A DNA stretch of 64,000 nucleotides from Acidobacteriota bacterium (GTDB lineage: Bacteria; Acidobacteriota; Blastocatellia; RBC074): positions 1 through 64,000 of the forward strand of contig JAFDVL010000064.1 in NCBI GenBank assembly GCA_018268995.1. Direction: 5' to 3'. The position numbers and the translations under genes were made by a program. A model generated the notes under the pieces. That model saw only the letters and a list, made by a program, of their open reading frames with translations, did not search any database and had not been told where the DNA came from. Below are positions 23,344 through 33,700 of the stretch, in pieces (positions within the stretch are counted from its first letter, which is position 1; each line of letters starts with the position of its first letter).

Positions 23344-24390
23344 CTATGCTGTTTCAATTTGTGGAGTGGGTTTTCGAGTCACATATAATGCCAACCCCAT
23401 CCCGATCAGGGTGATACCAGCAACCATCAGCCCCTGATTCATTGAGAGTTTGGCGTAAAAGATAATTGCGCCCGCTAACATTACACAAGAGGCGATGAGT
23501 TTATCGCCAATGCCTCTTTCTTTGAAGACGAGCCAGCCCAGCAAAACTGTCAGGATGATCCCCGCTCGCTTGATGCTGATGGTGATCGCAACGGGCAAGT
23601 AGTTATGCGAGGCCAGTTGAAAGATCAATGCCGTCGCCTCCAGCAATCCCGCCAATAACGCCCAGAGGGGGACGGACTTAATCACTTCGCCTGTGGGAGA
23701 GCGACGCAGAAGTGCAAGGATGCCGAAGAAAAGCACCATCCCACAACCGAAGGCGAAGGCCTGCGCAAAGGCATCTGTCATTCGCACCAGTTTGGCGTCA
23801 ATCGGATTGGTAATTGCATTGACGAATCCGACGATGAGCATGTACAGGCAGCCGCGCTCTCGGTAAATTGCCTTGATCGGCTCTAACCACCCATAGGCAA
23901 ATAACTCACGGTGCATCACGATGGAACCAATAAAGATCAGGAAAACACCGATCCAATATTGTTTTTCAGGAATCACGTCGTTAATCCAATAATCTGTCGC
24001 GATCAGAAAGACGGGCGTAAATGAAATGTATGGCATGCAAACCGAGATCGGCGTGATCTGAATCGCACGGAACATGATGATCGTGTTACAGGCCACCAGA
24101 ATAACTTCGATAGTCAGGTACACAATCCACGTTTCCAGGGGCGACGCGTCCCATCCAGCCACGCCAAACAGGGGGCCGCCACTAGGCTTAATATCCGGCA
24201 ATAAGCCATTCATTGCACGAAAGGCAAGCGCAACGCCAAACGTGAGCGCGGCAAACAGGCGAATCCAAAACCCTGAGGCAATCACCTCATGACGTTCGAG
24301 CACCTTTTTGGCTGCGACATCCTTGATAACATTGCTGATGGAGGTCGCCCCTGCCATCGCCAAACCAACCGAAGATAAGTTTTCAGACAT
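23344..24390 (-). CDS. DMT-superfamily (EamA-like) permease
   Basis: A 348-residue inner-membrane protein with about ten membrane segments, such as IRLFAALTFGVALAF, IVYLTIEVILVACNTIIMF, WALLAGLLEATALIFQLA and IILTVLLGWLVF, followed by FKERG, a hallmark near the end of EamA repeats. The two-repeat architecture fits the drug/metabolite transporter superfamily. It is the first gene of the operon with the PhyH dioxygenase (5 nt spacing) and TIM barrel protein, so it presumably imports or exports their substrate. Direction and ligand are unknown. Confidence 0.83.
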   Translation of the reverse strand: MSENLSSVGLAMAGATSISNVIKDVAAKKVLERHEVIASGFWIRLFAALTFGVALAFRAMNGLLPDIKPSGGPLFGVAGWDASPLETWIVYLTIEVILVACNTIIMFRAIQITPISVCMPYISFTPVFLIATDYWINDVIPEKQYWIGVFLIFIGSIVMHRELFAYGWLEPIKAIYRERGCLYMLIVGFVNAITNPIDAKLVRMTDAFAQAFAFGCGMVLFFGILALLRRSPTGEVIKSVPLWALLAGLLEATALIFQLASHNYLPVAITISIKRAGIILTVLLGWLVFKERGIGDKLIASCVMLAGAIIFYAKLSMNQGLMVAGITLIGMGLALYVTRKPTPQIETA

Positions 24391-24645
24391 TCATTTTAAT
24401 CCTGTAATTTATTCTGTGAGCTGTGAGGGGTTACAGCGCGGATAGTATTTACTATGTCGCCTTGATTCACGCAATGCCCTGAAGAAGGTGCGAGAGCTGA
24501 CAGGGTAACGGAAAAGCATTCCAGTCTCGCATCTTCTCGGCCCCGGCGATTTTCTATTTCATCGTAACTACCGCAATTAACATTCAGCAAACCCGGACGG
24601 CTTATGCTATAGTTTTCAGTCCAAAACAGATTGGCTGGAGTCACA

Positions 24646-26295
24646 ATGAAATCAAGAAGCCGTTTTCTCGTTGTCGCATTTGTACTAATCATCATTGGCG
24701 CGGGCGCAGGCGGATGGGCCACTCGGATGCGAGCACGCACTGCCAATATCCCAAGCGCTGAAATGAAGGACAATCAATTGGTCAAAGCCTTTACTGAAGG
24801 CTCTCAACTAATTGAGGATAACTATGCGATTGATCGCGACCAGGAGATGCTCACCAAAGCGGCAGTCCTGGGTATGTTGCACGTCCTTGATCCACATTCC
24901 AGCTTTTTTGATCGCCGGGCCTTCAATGAAATGCAGGAAGAACAAAGCTCGCGGTTTTACGGCATCGGCGTCACAATCAATCGCCGCAATGACAAAACCT
25001 GCGTGTTAGGGGTTGTCAAAGGAATGCCCGCCGAACGGGCCGGGATGAAGTACGGCGACATCATTGTCGAAGTGGATGGAAAACCCACGAAAGGCTGGTC
25101 GCAAGCTGAAGTTCTCAATCACGTCCGAGGTGAACGAGGCACCGAGGTGGAAATTGCCGTCGAACGGGTCGGTGAACCTGTTCCGGTAAAATTCCGAATC
25201 GTTCGCGATGAGGTTCCTTATCCATCCGTCCGCAATCATTTCATGGTTCGCCCCGGCATCGGTTTTATCGCCCTGACCAATGGATTCAATAAGAAAACCA
25301 GCGAAGAATTACAGGACGCGATGACAACGTTGAAGAAACAGGGAATGAATTCTCTAGTTCTGGATTTACGTCAAAATCCAGGTGGCTTGTTGAAACAGGC
25401 AATTGAAGTTTCAGAAATCTTTTTGCCGCGTAGTGTCGAAGTAGTGAGTGTTCGCGGGCGTGAAGGCCGAGTCCGCAGCCAAGTGTATAAATCTGAAAAC
25501 GGAGACCCGGAATCATTGCCGTTGGTGATCTTGATTAACGGTAACACGGCATCCGCGTCCGAAATCGTGGCAGGGGCAATCCAGGACAAAGATCGCGGCC
25601 TGATTGTTGGGGAAGACAGTTTTGGCAAAGGACTGGTGCAAACGGTTTTTCCGCTACCGGGGGGAACAGGGTTGACCTTAACCACAGCCAAATACTACAC
25701 CCCGAGCGGACGCTGTATTCAACGCGACTACAGCGGCGGCAGCTTGTACGATTATTACTGGGCGCGTCGAAATGGCGACCCGCAAGCGACGCCCAGCCCC
25801 ACGCCTGACACTGATGCTGTCTTTACGCCCACAGGACGTAAACTACACGGTGGCGGTGGCATCACCCCTGATATCGTGATCAAAGGCTCGCTGGAAAATT
25901 ACGCGATGCGGGATGCGTGTTTCGAGTTTGCCCGGTTGCTGGCAGGCGGCGCGTTGCCAGGATTTGATGAATACAAAGTCGCCAAGGTCGAGTTTGGATA
26001 CCGATTGCGTGGCACTGAATTTCAGATCTCGGATGGCGTAGTCACAGCCTTTCGCAACTTCCTGCGGGAACACAATGATTTGGGTATCTCTGAAGCCCTG
26101 TTGAATTCGCATCTGGAATATGCCCGTCGTCGCATTCGTGCCGAACTAATCACAGCGGCGTATGGAATCGAGGCGGAAGAACAGTTTCTCTTAGACAGCG
26201 ACCCACAGGCCATGCAAGCGGTCGAGGCAATTCCCAAAGCGGAGCGGCTGACAGCCACTGCTCGATTGTTTGAGACAGGGCCAAATCGTCACTAA
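24646..26295 (+). CDS. S41-family C-terminal processing peptidase
   Basis: A 549-residue exported serine protease. An N-terminal membrane anchor (FLVVAFVLIIIGAGAGGWA) precedes a PDZ domain at about residues 95-180 (YGIGVTINRR, GMPAERAGMKYGDIIVEVDGKPT) and the S41 catalytic domain. The catalytic Ser is in NTASASEIVAGA and the Lys in DSFGKGLVQT, the usual Ser/Lys dyad. A C-terminal helical extension of about 130 residues follows GGGGITPDIV. Family members trim misfolded or signal-tagged periplasmic proteins. The ATG at 24646 has GGAG upstream; a TTG at 24631 is a less likely start. A terminator follows at 26325. Confidence 0.92.
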   Translation: MKSRSRFLVVAFVLIIIGAGAGGWATRMRARTANIPSAEMKDNQLVKAFTEGSQLIEDNYAIDRDQEMLTKAAVLGMLHVLDPHSSFFDRRAFNEMQEEQSSRFYGIGVTINRRNDKTCVLGVVKGMPAERAGMKYGDIIVEVDGKPTKGWSQAEVLNHVRGERGTEVEIAVERVGEPVPVKFRIVRDEVPYPSVRNHFMVRPGIGFIALTNGFNKKTSEELQDAMTTLKKQGMNSLVLDLRQNPGGLLKQAIEVSEIFLPRSVEVVSVRGREGRVRSQVYKSENGDPESLPLVILINGNTASASEIVAGAIQDKDRGLIVGEDSFGKGLVQTVFPLPGGTGLTLTTAKYYTPSGRCIQRDYSGGSLYDYYWARRNGDPQATPSPTPDTDAVFTPTGRKLHGGGGITPDIVIKGSLENYAMRDACFEFARLLAGGALPGFDEYKVAKVEFGYRLRGTEFQISDGVVTAFRNFLREHNDLGISEALLNSHLEYARRRIRAELITAAYGIEAEEQFLLDSDPQAMQAVEAIPKAERLTATARLFETGPNRH

Positions 26296-26324
26296 AAGAA
26301 TTTACGAAGATTCACAATGACCTG

Positions 26325-26354
26325 GGCTGAGCAGTTTCTACTGTTCAGCCTTTT
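26325..26354 (+). terminator. Rho-independent terminator
   Basis: GGCTGAGCAG (26325-26334) pairs with CTGTTCAGCC (26341-26350; one G-T pair) around a 6-nt loop, then TTTTCGTTTT. It ends the S41 peptidase transcript and supports a downstream start at 26434 instead of 26317 for the next gene. Confidence 0.8.
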
Positions 26355-26433
26355 CGTTTTTAGCGCCATTGCGCGTACAATCCTGTCTGCACGTGATACG
26401 CAATTTCCAAGAACATTTTGGTTGAAATCCACT

Positions 26434-29400
26434 ATGCCGCAAATTCTGCTTGCGATTTTATTTTTCGCATTTCTGCTTCCCTGCACAACGCTGGCGCAAA
26501 GCGCAAAAGCAACGGTGCGTGAGTATAAGAAAGTCTTCAAAACTTACCCCTTCTCCGATCCTAATCCGATTCCGACGATGGGGAAAATCTATCCGTACTT
26601 TCGCTACGATGGCTACACAAATCAGCCAATAGATAAAGAGTGGAAAGTCGTCGAACTGGAAAATGAATACATCAAAGTCATGATCCTACCGGAAATCGGC
26701 GGCAAGATTTGGACGGCGATTGAGAAGTCCACGGGCAAGCCATTCATTTACTACAATCAGGTCGTGAAGTTCCGTGACATTGCGATGCGCGGCCCGTGGA
26801 CAAGCGGTGGCATCGAAGCCAATTACGGCATCATCGGCCACACGCCAGCTGTCGCTACGCCTGTAGATTTCTTTACGCAGGAAAAGGCCGACGGCAGCGT
26901 GAGCTGTCATATCGGCGTATTGGATTTGCTGACGCGCACGCCCTGGCGCATGGAAATTAACCTGGCGAAAGATAAGGCGTATTTCACGACGACTTCGTTC
27001 TGGTACAACGCAACGCCGATTGAACAGCCGTACTACACGTGGATGAATGCGGGAATCAAAGCCAAAGGAAATCTGCAATTCATTTACCCCGGCACGCATT
27101 ACCTCGGACATGACGGCGAATATTCAGACTGGCCGGAAAACAGGCAGAACGGCAAGGACATTTCCTTTTACGAGAACAACAATTTTGGTGACTCAAAGTC
27201 CTATCACGTCTTCGGCAAGTACACAGATTTTTTTGGTGCCTATTGGCATGACGAAGATTTCGGCATGGGGCGATATTCGACACATGACGACAAGGCAGGC
27301 AAGAAGATTTGGATCTGGGGTTTGTCGCAGCAAGGAATGATTTGGGAAAAGCTGCTGACCGATACGGACGGCCAATATGTTGAAGTTCAATCCGGTCGCC
27401 TCTTCAATCAGTCCGCCGAACGCAGTACCTTCACCCCCTTCAAACATCGTGGCTTCGCTCCCTACCAGTCTGACACCTGGACGGAATATTGGTTTCCCGT
27501 CAAAGGGACAAGAGGATTCGTCAAAGCCAATCCCTACGGCGCACTGAACGTGATCGAAGAGAACGCCGAAGTGACGTTGTACTTCTCAGCGTTGCAGAGC
27601 ATTCAGGACAAGCTGCAAGTCTTTGATGGCGACACGCTCATCTATGAAAAACAGATTGATCTGAAGCCAATGGAAACCTTTCGCGATAGGCTGTTGGTGA
27701 AAGTGAATGCCAAAGATTTACGCGTCACGCTGGGCAACAATAAGCTGGAATATTTTACCAAGACACACGAAGGTGATCTGGCCCGCCCGCTGGAAATGCC
27801 AAAGGATTTCGACTGGAATTCGGTCTACGGGCTGTGGCTGCAAGGCAAAGAAAACCTGCGTCAACGCCTGTATCCGCAAGCCCAGGAAAAGCTCGAAGCC
27901 TGCTTGCAGAAAGACAAGAACTACGCGCCCGCGCTTGTGGATTTGGCGATGCTTGAATATCGCAACCTCGAATACGAGAAATCATTAGCCTATGCAAAGC
28001 GCGCCTTGAGCATTGATACTTACGATCCGGCAGCGAATTACTATTATGGCTTGGCGAACGTGCAACTGGGCAAGATCACGGATGCGAAAGATGGTTTTGA
28101 TTTGGCAGCACAATCACCGGAATTTCGGAGCGCCGCGTATTTGGAGTTGGCTAAGATTTACTGCGCACAATTTGTAGATCAAAACAAAGCCATTGAGTAT
28201 GCAAACAAAAGCCTGGCAGCCAACAGCAAGAACATCGAAGCTTTGCAAATTTTGGTTCTCGCGCACTGGGGTTCCAATGCTGACAAAACCAAAGAGGCCA
28301 TGCGCAAAATTTATGAGCTTGACCCGATGAATTATTTTGTTCGCGTACTAAACCACGTCTGGGTAACTGGCTCGACAGGGGGCGGCGTTAGAGAAATCCC
28401 TACTGATCTATCGCCCGTAAAAAACGAGATGCCACAGGAAACATTTCTGGAGCAGGGGCTTTCCTGTTGTTTTTTCGGGAACAGGTTAGCCCTGCGGCTA
28501 CTGCTCAGCTATGCGCCGAAAACGCCAGAGATTCTCTATTGGCAAGCATTCCTCGAACAAACAAACGACACATCCAAAGTCACAGATCTTTTGCAACAGG
28601 CAAATGAGGCTTCACCGTATTTAGTCTTTCCGCATCGCCCTGAATCTATCCCTGTTTTTGAATGGGCGATTGCCAACAGCAAATCCTGGAAGCCGAAATA
28701 CTATCTCGCCTTGATTTATTGGAGTCGCAACAATCTCACCAAAGCGACGGAACTCTTTTCTGCCTGCGGCAATGAGCCGGAGTATGCACCGTTGTATGCG
28801 GCGCGGGCGGAGTTATTGAGAAAATCTGCGCCCGAAAAATCTTTCGCTGATCTACAACGCGCGGCGCAGCTTGATCCAAAGCAATGGCGCTTTGGCAAAT
28901 TGCTGACGGAGCATTACATCGAAGCGAAGCAGTATCCGCAGGCATTGATTACCGTACGAACCTATTACCAACAAGCGCCGGAAAACTATCAACTTGGCAT
29001 GCTGCTCGCTAAATTACTGCTGCTGAATCAGCAATACAAGCAATGCAATGACCTGTTAGCCAAGCTGAATATTTTGCCTTATGAAGGTGCAACCGAAGGG
29101 CGGCAGTTGTATCGTGAGACGCAACTGATGCTCGCGCTGGAACAGATGAAGGCAAGAAACTACAACAACGCTTTGGTGTTCCTACAGGCGGCAAAACGCT
29201 GGCCGGAAAATCTGGGCGTCGGCAAACCGTATCAGGAAGATGTGGACGAACGGTTGGAAGATTGGTTGCTGGCGGACACTTATGCCCGGCTCGGCAAAGC
29301 GGATGAATCGCGGGCGGCCTTGCAACGAATCGCAGCCTTCAAATCACGCGGCAATAATCTGGGAGCATTGGTCTCAGCGCTAGCGCTCAAAAAACTGGGG

Positions 29401-29571
29401 CGAACCAGCGAGGCAGAGAGCTTGCTCAATGCCTGGCAGCAACGAACGCCCGCTTCGCCGCTGGCATCCTGGGCGCAAAAATTCTGGCGCGGCGAACGTG
29501 TTCCACTTGCAGAAAATCAGGTGAACGACGAGCATTATCGTGTTCTTAATGAATGGTCAAAGCTCAACTAA
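26434..29571 (+). CDS. DUF5107 and TPR-repeat secreted protein
   Basis: A 1045-residue exported protein (signal ending LPCTTLAQ). Residues about 50-330 form the DUF5107 domain, with VELENEYIKVMILPEIGGKI, GGIEANYGIIGHTPA and SFYENNNFGDSK. DUF5107 is related to galactose-mutarotase-like carbohydrate-binding folds. From about residue 460 onward run TPR repeats (KLEACLQKDKNYAPALVDLAMLEYRN, YAKRALSIDTYDPAANYYYGLA and others). Such proteins are common in Acidobacteriota and Bacteroidota near sugar-use genes. The ATG at 26434 is preferred because the longer frame would start inside a terminator. A rhamnose mutarotase-like gene follows by 6 nt. Confidence 0.88.
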   Translation: MPQILLAILFFAFLLPCTTLAQSAKATVREYKKVFKTYPFSDPNPIPTMGKIYPYFRYDGYTNQPIDKEWKVVELENEYIKVMILPEIGGKIWTAIEKSTGKPFIYYNQVVKFRDIAMRGPWTSGGIEANYGIIGHTPAVATPVDFFTQEKADGSVSCHIGVLDLLTRTPWRMEINLAKDKAYFTTTSFWYNATPIEQPYYTWMNAGIKAKGNLQFIYPGTHYLGHDGEYSDWPENRQNGKDISFYENNNFGDSKSYHVFGKYTDFFGAYWHDEDFGMGRYSTHDDKAGKKIWIWGLSQQGMIWEKLLTDTDGQYVEVQSGRLFNQSAERSTFTPFKHRGFAPYQSDTWTEYWFPVKGTRGFVKANPYGALNVIEENAEVTLYFSALQSIQDKLQVFDGDTLIYEKQIDLKPMETFRDRLLVKVNAKDLRVTLGNNKLEYFTKTHEGDLARPLEMPKDFDWNSVYGLWLQGKENLRQRLYPQAQEKLEACLQKDKNYAPALVDLAMLEYRNLEYEKSLAYAKRALSIDTYDPAANYYYGLANVQLGKITDAKDGFDLAAQSPEFRSAAYLELAKIYCAQFVDQNKAIEYANKSLAANSKNIEALQILVLAHWGSNADKTKEAMRKIYELDPMNYFVRVLNHVWVTGSTGGGVREIPTDLSPVKNEMPQETFLEQGLSCCFFGNRLALRLLLSYAPKTPEILYWQAFLEQTNDTSKVTDLLQQANEASPYLVFPHRPESIPVFEWAIANSKSWKPKYYLALIYWSRNNLTKATELFSACGNEPEYAPLYAARAELLRKSAPEKSFADLQRAAQLDPKQWRFGKLLTEHYIEAKQYPQALITVRTYYQQAPENYQLGMLLAKLLLLNQQYKQCNDLLAKLNILPYEGATEGRQLYRETQLMLALEQMKARNYNNALVFLQAAKRWPENLGVGKPYQEDVDERLEDWLLADTYARLGKADESRAALQRIAAFKSRGNNLGALVSALALKKLGRTSEAESLLNAWQQRTPASPLASWAQKFWRGERVPLAENQVNDEHYRVLNEWSKLN

Positions 29572-29577
29572 CCAACT

Positions 29578-29907
29578 ATGAAACGATACTGTCTGGCGCT
29601 GGATTTGAAAGACGATCCGAAGTTAATTGCCGAATACGAAGCACATCATCAACATTTTCCACTTGAGATCACAAAAAGCATCCGAGATTCCGGCGTCACT
29701 GACATGCAAATCTTCCGCATTGGCAATCGCATGTTCATGATGATTGAGGCCAACGATGATTTTTCGTTTGCAGGAAAGGCGGAAATGGATGCGGCAAATC
29801 CTAAAGTCCAAACGTGGGAAGCGTTGATGTGGCAGTATCAGCAAGCACTGCCCTGGGCACAACCGGGCGAAAAATGGATGCTGATGGAACGGATTTTTAA
29901 GTTGTAA
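29578..29907 (+). CDS. L-rhamnose mutarotase (RhaM) family protein
   Basis: A 109-residue cytoplasmic alpha/beta protein of the RhaM (DUF718) family, which interconverts alpha and beta anomers of L-rhamnose or L-fucose. YCLALDLKDDPKLIAEYEAHH opens it, with a His in the catalytic position; the middle DMQIFRIGNRMFMMIEANDDF and the final WMLMERIFKL are typical. It starts 6 nt after the DUF5107 gene, so the two are co-transcribed. Whether the sugar is rhamnose or fucose cannot be told from the sequence. No other rhamnose genes are seen nearby. Confidence 0.85.
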   Translation: MKRYCLALDLKDDPKLIAEYEAHHQHFPLEITKSIRDSGVTDMQIFRIGNRMFMMIEANDDFSFAGKAEMDAANPKVQTWEALMWQYQQALPWAQPGEKWMLMERIFKL

Positions 29908-29913
29908 TTTTTT

Positions 29914-30028
29914 GCCACGAATTACCACGAATTACCACGAATGCAGCTTCAGAAATCATAAGCATCTGGTTTTCCGCAACACTGATGCTACCAAGATAAT
30001 TCGTGAAAAATTCGTGTCAATTCGTGGC
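29914..30028. repeat. Palindromic intergenic repeat (CCACGAATT type)
   Basis: The left arm (29914-29942) has three copies of a CACGAAT(T) motif and the right arm (30000-30028) holds matching reverse-complement motifs ending TTCGTGGC. The arms pair imperfectly. The same motif recurs at 33802-33971, so this is a dispersed genomic repeat that also acts as a hairpin between genes. Confidence 0.75.
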
Positions 30029-30042
30029 TCAGAAAGAACCCT

Positions 30043-30534
30043 ATGAAACTAATTTCACCTCTGATTTTATTACTTATCGTGGCGACGCTCGCAGTCGCTA
30101 AAATGCCAACGACACAATTGCCCGGCTTTGCGCATTGGACAGCGAAAGAATTGCGCGGCTATGAACCACGCTTGCAAAAAGAAGTGGCCGGGCCGAATAA
30201 GACATCCAGCGTAAAACTTGCGGATTACGGCTCCAGTAACGTGGCGCTAAGTCACCGCGAAGCGCCCGGCATTCCCGAAGTCCACGACCACATGGATGAT
30301 TACTTCATCGTCGAATCTGGTTCGGCAGTACTCACGATTGGCGGCGAAGTTGTGAATCCACGCAAAGAAGCTGATCCCCGCGAAACCCGTGGCGACGGCA
30401 TCAAAGGCGGCGAGAAAAAAACGCTGGTGAAGGGCGATGTCGTGCATATTCCGCATCGCATGCCCCATCAACTCATCGTCGAAAACGGCAAGAAATTTAC
30501 CTACTTCGTCATCAAGGTGAAGGCGGAAGGATGA
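30043..30534 (+). CDS. Cupin-domain secreted protein
   Basis: A 163-residue protein with a signal peptide (LILLLIVATLAVA). The cupin beta-barrel holds metal-ligand-like residues EVHDHMDDYFIVESGSAVLTIGGE in motif 1 and GDVVHIPHRMPHQLIVENG in motif 2, both with conserved His. The spacer between motifs is longer than usual and charged (NPRKEADPRETRGDGIKGGEKK). It is exported, unlike most sugar-isomerase cupins, so a periplasmic metal-dependent or binding role is likely. It is followed closely by an inverted repeat and the PVC-type protein. Confidence 0.85.
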   Translation: MKLISPLILLLIVATLAVAKMPTTQLPGFAHWTAKELRGYEPRLQKEVAGPNKTSSVKLADYGSSNVALSHREAPGIPEVHDHMDDYFIVESGSAVLTIGGEVVNPRKEADPRETRGDGIKGGEKKTLVKGDVVHIPHRMPHQLIVENGKKFTYFVIKVKAEG

Positions 30535-30575
30535 AGCCTGATTGCCTCCTCCCGAATGTTACGCGCAAGCTGGCG

Positions 30576-30700
30576 ACGCGAAGCGCCTGGGAGCGCAAGC
30601 GTCCCGCTTGCTTGCATTCACATGCGGTAACATTTCTCTCAGCAGATTTCGCTCCAAAGCCTCAGCAAGCGGGACGCTTGCGCTCCCAGGCGCTTCGCGT
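30576..30700. repeat. 37-bp perfect inverted repeat
   Basis: Arms at 30576-30612 and 30664-30700 are perfect reverse complements (37 bp), with a 51-bp spacer. The arms are rich in GCGCCTGGGAGCGCAAGCG, a motif I recall from dispersed repeats of related bacteria. It lies between the cupin gene and the start of the PVC-type gene, ending 22 bp before that start. A longer frame upstream of 30723 is a by-product of this repeat. Confidence 0.85.
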
Positions 30701-30722
30701 ACACAACTACAAACTGCAATTT

Positions 30723-33700
30723 ATGCCAAAAACACTTCTTCTTTTGTTGGCCCTCTTGCTGCTGGTCACGTTTGCCAGTTGCACAAACAAATCATCGTCC
30801 GAGCAACCCGCCTACACTGCCGAACAGTCGCTGGCTGCAATGGAATTCAGCGAAGACTTTCACGCCGAAGTCTTCCTGAAAGAACCGCAGGTGATGTCGC
30901 CGGTCGAGATGGTATTTGACGAAGACGGACGCATCTACGTCGCCGAAATGTTGGATTACCCGGACGATCCGCCGCCGGGCAAACCGGCACGTTCGCGCAT
31001 CCGACTGCTCGAAGACGTAGATGGCGACGGCAAGTACGAAAAGGCGGTGATCTTTGCCGATCAAGTGCTGGAAGTCAGCGGCATCTTGCCGTGGAAAGGC
31101 GGCCTGTTCGTCACCAGCGCGCCCGACATTTTGTACATGAAAGACAACGACGGCGACGGCAAAGCGGACGTGCGCAAAGTCTGGTACACGGGCTTTCCGA
31201 AGGTGAATCCCGAAGCGCGCATCACGAATTTGCGGCTTGGCATTGATAACTGGATTTATGCCTCAAATCACGGACGCGAAGGCACCATCACTTCGCCAGA
31301 GTTTCCGGGAATGAAACCGTTGCTCGTGCGCGGCGCAGACTTTCGTTTCAATCCGTTGACGGGCGAAGCCGAGGCGACCAGTGGTGTAGCACAGTTCGGG
31401 CTGACGTTCGACGAATGGGGCAATCGCTTCATCACCGAAAACACGATCCACCTGCGTCACGTCGTGCTGCCGATGAATTACATCGCGCGCGCGCCACTGC
31501 TGGAAGTGCCCGCATATTCCTACGACATTTCGGATCACGGCAAACCGTCCTCGCAAATGTTTCCGCTCACCGGCCCGCAGGAATGGCGCAAGCAACGCAC
31601 CGAACTACGGCAAAAACGCTACGACGAAAACGGAACGAATCGGAAAGAAATCCTGAGTGGCTATTTCACTGCGGCAAGCGGCAGCATGTTTTACAACGGC
31701 GATGCGTGGCCGGAGGAATACAAGCAAAGCATCTTCACAGGCGATGTCAGCGGCAATCTGATTCACCGCGATGTCATCACGCCCGATGGCGTGACCTTCA
31801 AAGCCAGCCGCGCAAAAAACGAAACGGAATTCATCGCATCAAAAGATCAATGGTTTCGCCCGTGCAATTTTGCGAACGCGCCGGACGGCAATTTGTACGT
31901 GATGGATGTCTATCGCCTCTTCATCGAAACGCCCGAATCCATTCCCGAAGAGATCAAAAAAGGGATGGACTTTTATGCTGGCGACACGATGGGGCGGATT
32001 TACAAAATCGTCGCCAACAAGCCACGCACAACACGCAATCTGAAACCGAATCTGAGCAAAGCAACGACGGAAGAATTGGTAAAGTTGCTGGAGCATCCAA
32101 ACGGCTGGCATCGCACGACGGCGCAGCGATTGTTGCTGGAGCGACAGGACAAAGCGGCGGTGCTGTTCCTGAAGCAGATGGCGGAACAGAGTCAATCAGC
32201 ATCTACGCGCGTAAAGGCGATGTGGGCATTGGAGGGACTAGCCGCGCTCGAAGAACCGTTGGTGCTCAAAGCGTTGCAGGACAAAGATGCGCAGCTTCGG
32301 AAACAGGGATTGCACTTGGCAGAAGCAGGTTGTCAAAATCTTTCTCACCACAGAGACAGAGAAATCGCACAGAGTCTCACAGAGAAATCCGCTACTCTGC
32401 GCACCTCTGTGAATCCTCTGCGCCTCTGTGGTGAAATTGAGTCGGCAATTCTTTCCCTTAAGGATGACAAAGACACGCGCGTCCAATTCCAACTCGCCCT
32501 CACGCTCGGCAACATCAAAGACAAACTCGCATTCGATGCCCTCGTCACAATGGCTTCTGAACGCAGCAACGATCAATGGTTCCGCTTGGCAATCCTGAGT
32601 TCCGTTGCCGATTCCGCCGCGCAATTCTTCCTGGCTCTGCGCGCGAAAAATCCAAACTTCGAGAACAAAGACATGCTCGCGCAACTTGGTTCGTTGATTG
32701 GCGCGAAACACGATGACGCAGAGATGACCAGCTTCATTAAAGGATTGTCTGGCTTGAAAGAACCGGAAGCGGGATTGAACGGCTTGGCGAAAGGTTTGAA
32801 TCTGGCGAATGTCAAAAATCTCCCCGGTGCAGGCATCGAAGCGGCGCTGCTTCCCTTCCTCAATCACACGAACGAAAACGTCAGCAAAGCGGCTTGGGAT
32901 TCGGCGCGGTTCTTTTCGTTGCAAGGCTTGATTGATCGCGCGATGACGGATTTGGCGAAAGCGGATTTAGACCCGAAGAAAAAAGTCGCGGCGATTCGTG
33001 CGTTGCGTGGTGGCCAATTCGCTGCGGTTTCGCCAGTGCTGCAAAAGGTACTGGCGTCAGGCGAAGCGGGCGAAGTCAAAGCGGCGGCAGTCGAATCGCT
33101 TTCGTCCTTCGATGACCCAAGCGTCGCCTCATCGCTGCTCGCAGGTTGGGATTCGTTCACGCCCGATGTCCACCCGAAAGCGTTGGAAGCCTTGCTCAGT
33201 GAAAAAGAACGAATGAAAGCGTTACTGAAAGCCGTCGAAGAAAACAAAGTTCCCAAGACTGCGCTTGGCGAAGAGATGCGCGCCCGATTGTACGAACATC
33301 CCGAAAAAGAAGTCGCCGACCGTGCCAGGGCTTTATTCAAAGGCTCCGGCGATGATCGCGGGGCGGCGGTGGAAAAATACAAAGACGTGCTGACGATGAA
33401 TGGCGATCAGGCGCGGGGGAAGCCGATTTTTGAAAAATACTGCGCCGTTTGTCACCTGCCACAGAAAGGCGGACGCATCGGCGCTGATCTGTCGGGCGTG
33501 AACAACAAAACTAAGGACGAATTGCTGACTTCGATTTTGAATCCGAGCTATGCGATTGAGCCGCGCTTTGTGAATTACATCGTCACGACGAATGATGGCC
33601 GCATTCGCAATGGTGTGCTACTGAACGAGACGCCGGGCGCAATCACGCTGCGGGCGCTCGACGGTGATACAACGATCCTGCGCAAGAACATCAAGGAGAT

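Noticed and set aside
26317..26433. Longer N-terminus for the DUF5107 gene
   Set aside because: It would read through a terminator hairpin of the preceding gene, while the ATG at 26434 gives a proper signal peptide.
30531..30722. 64-residue N-terminal extension of the PVC-type protein
   Set aside because: It is encoded by the 37-bp inverted repeat; the ATG at 30723 starts a normal lipoprotein signal.
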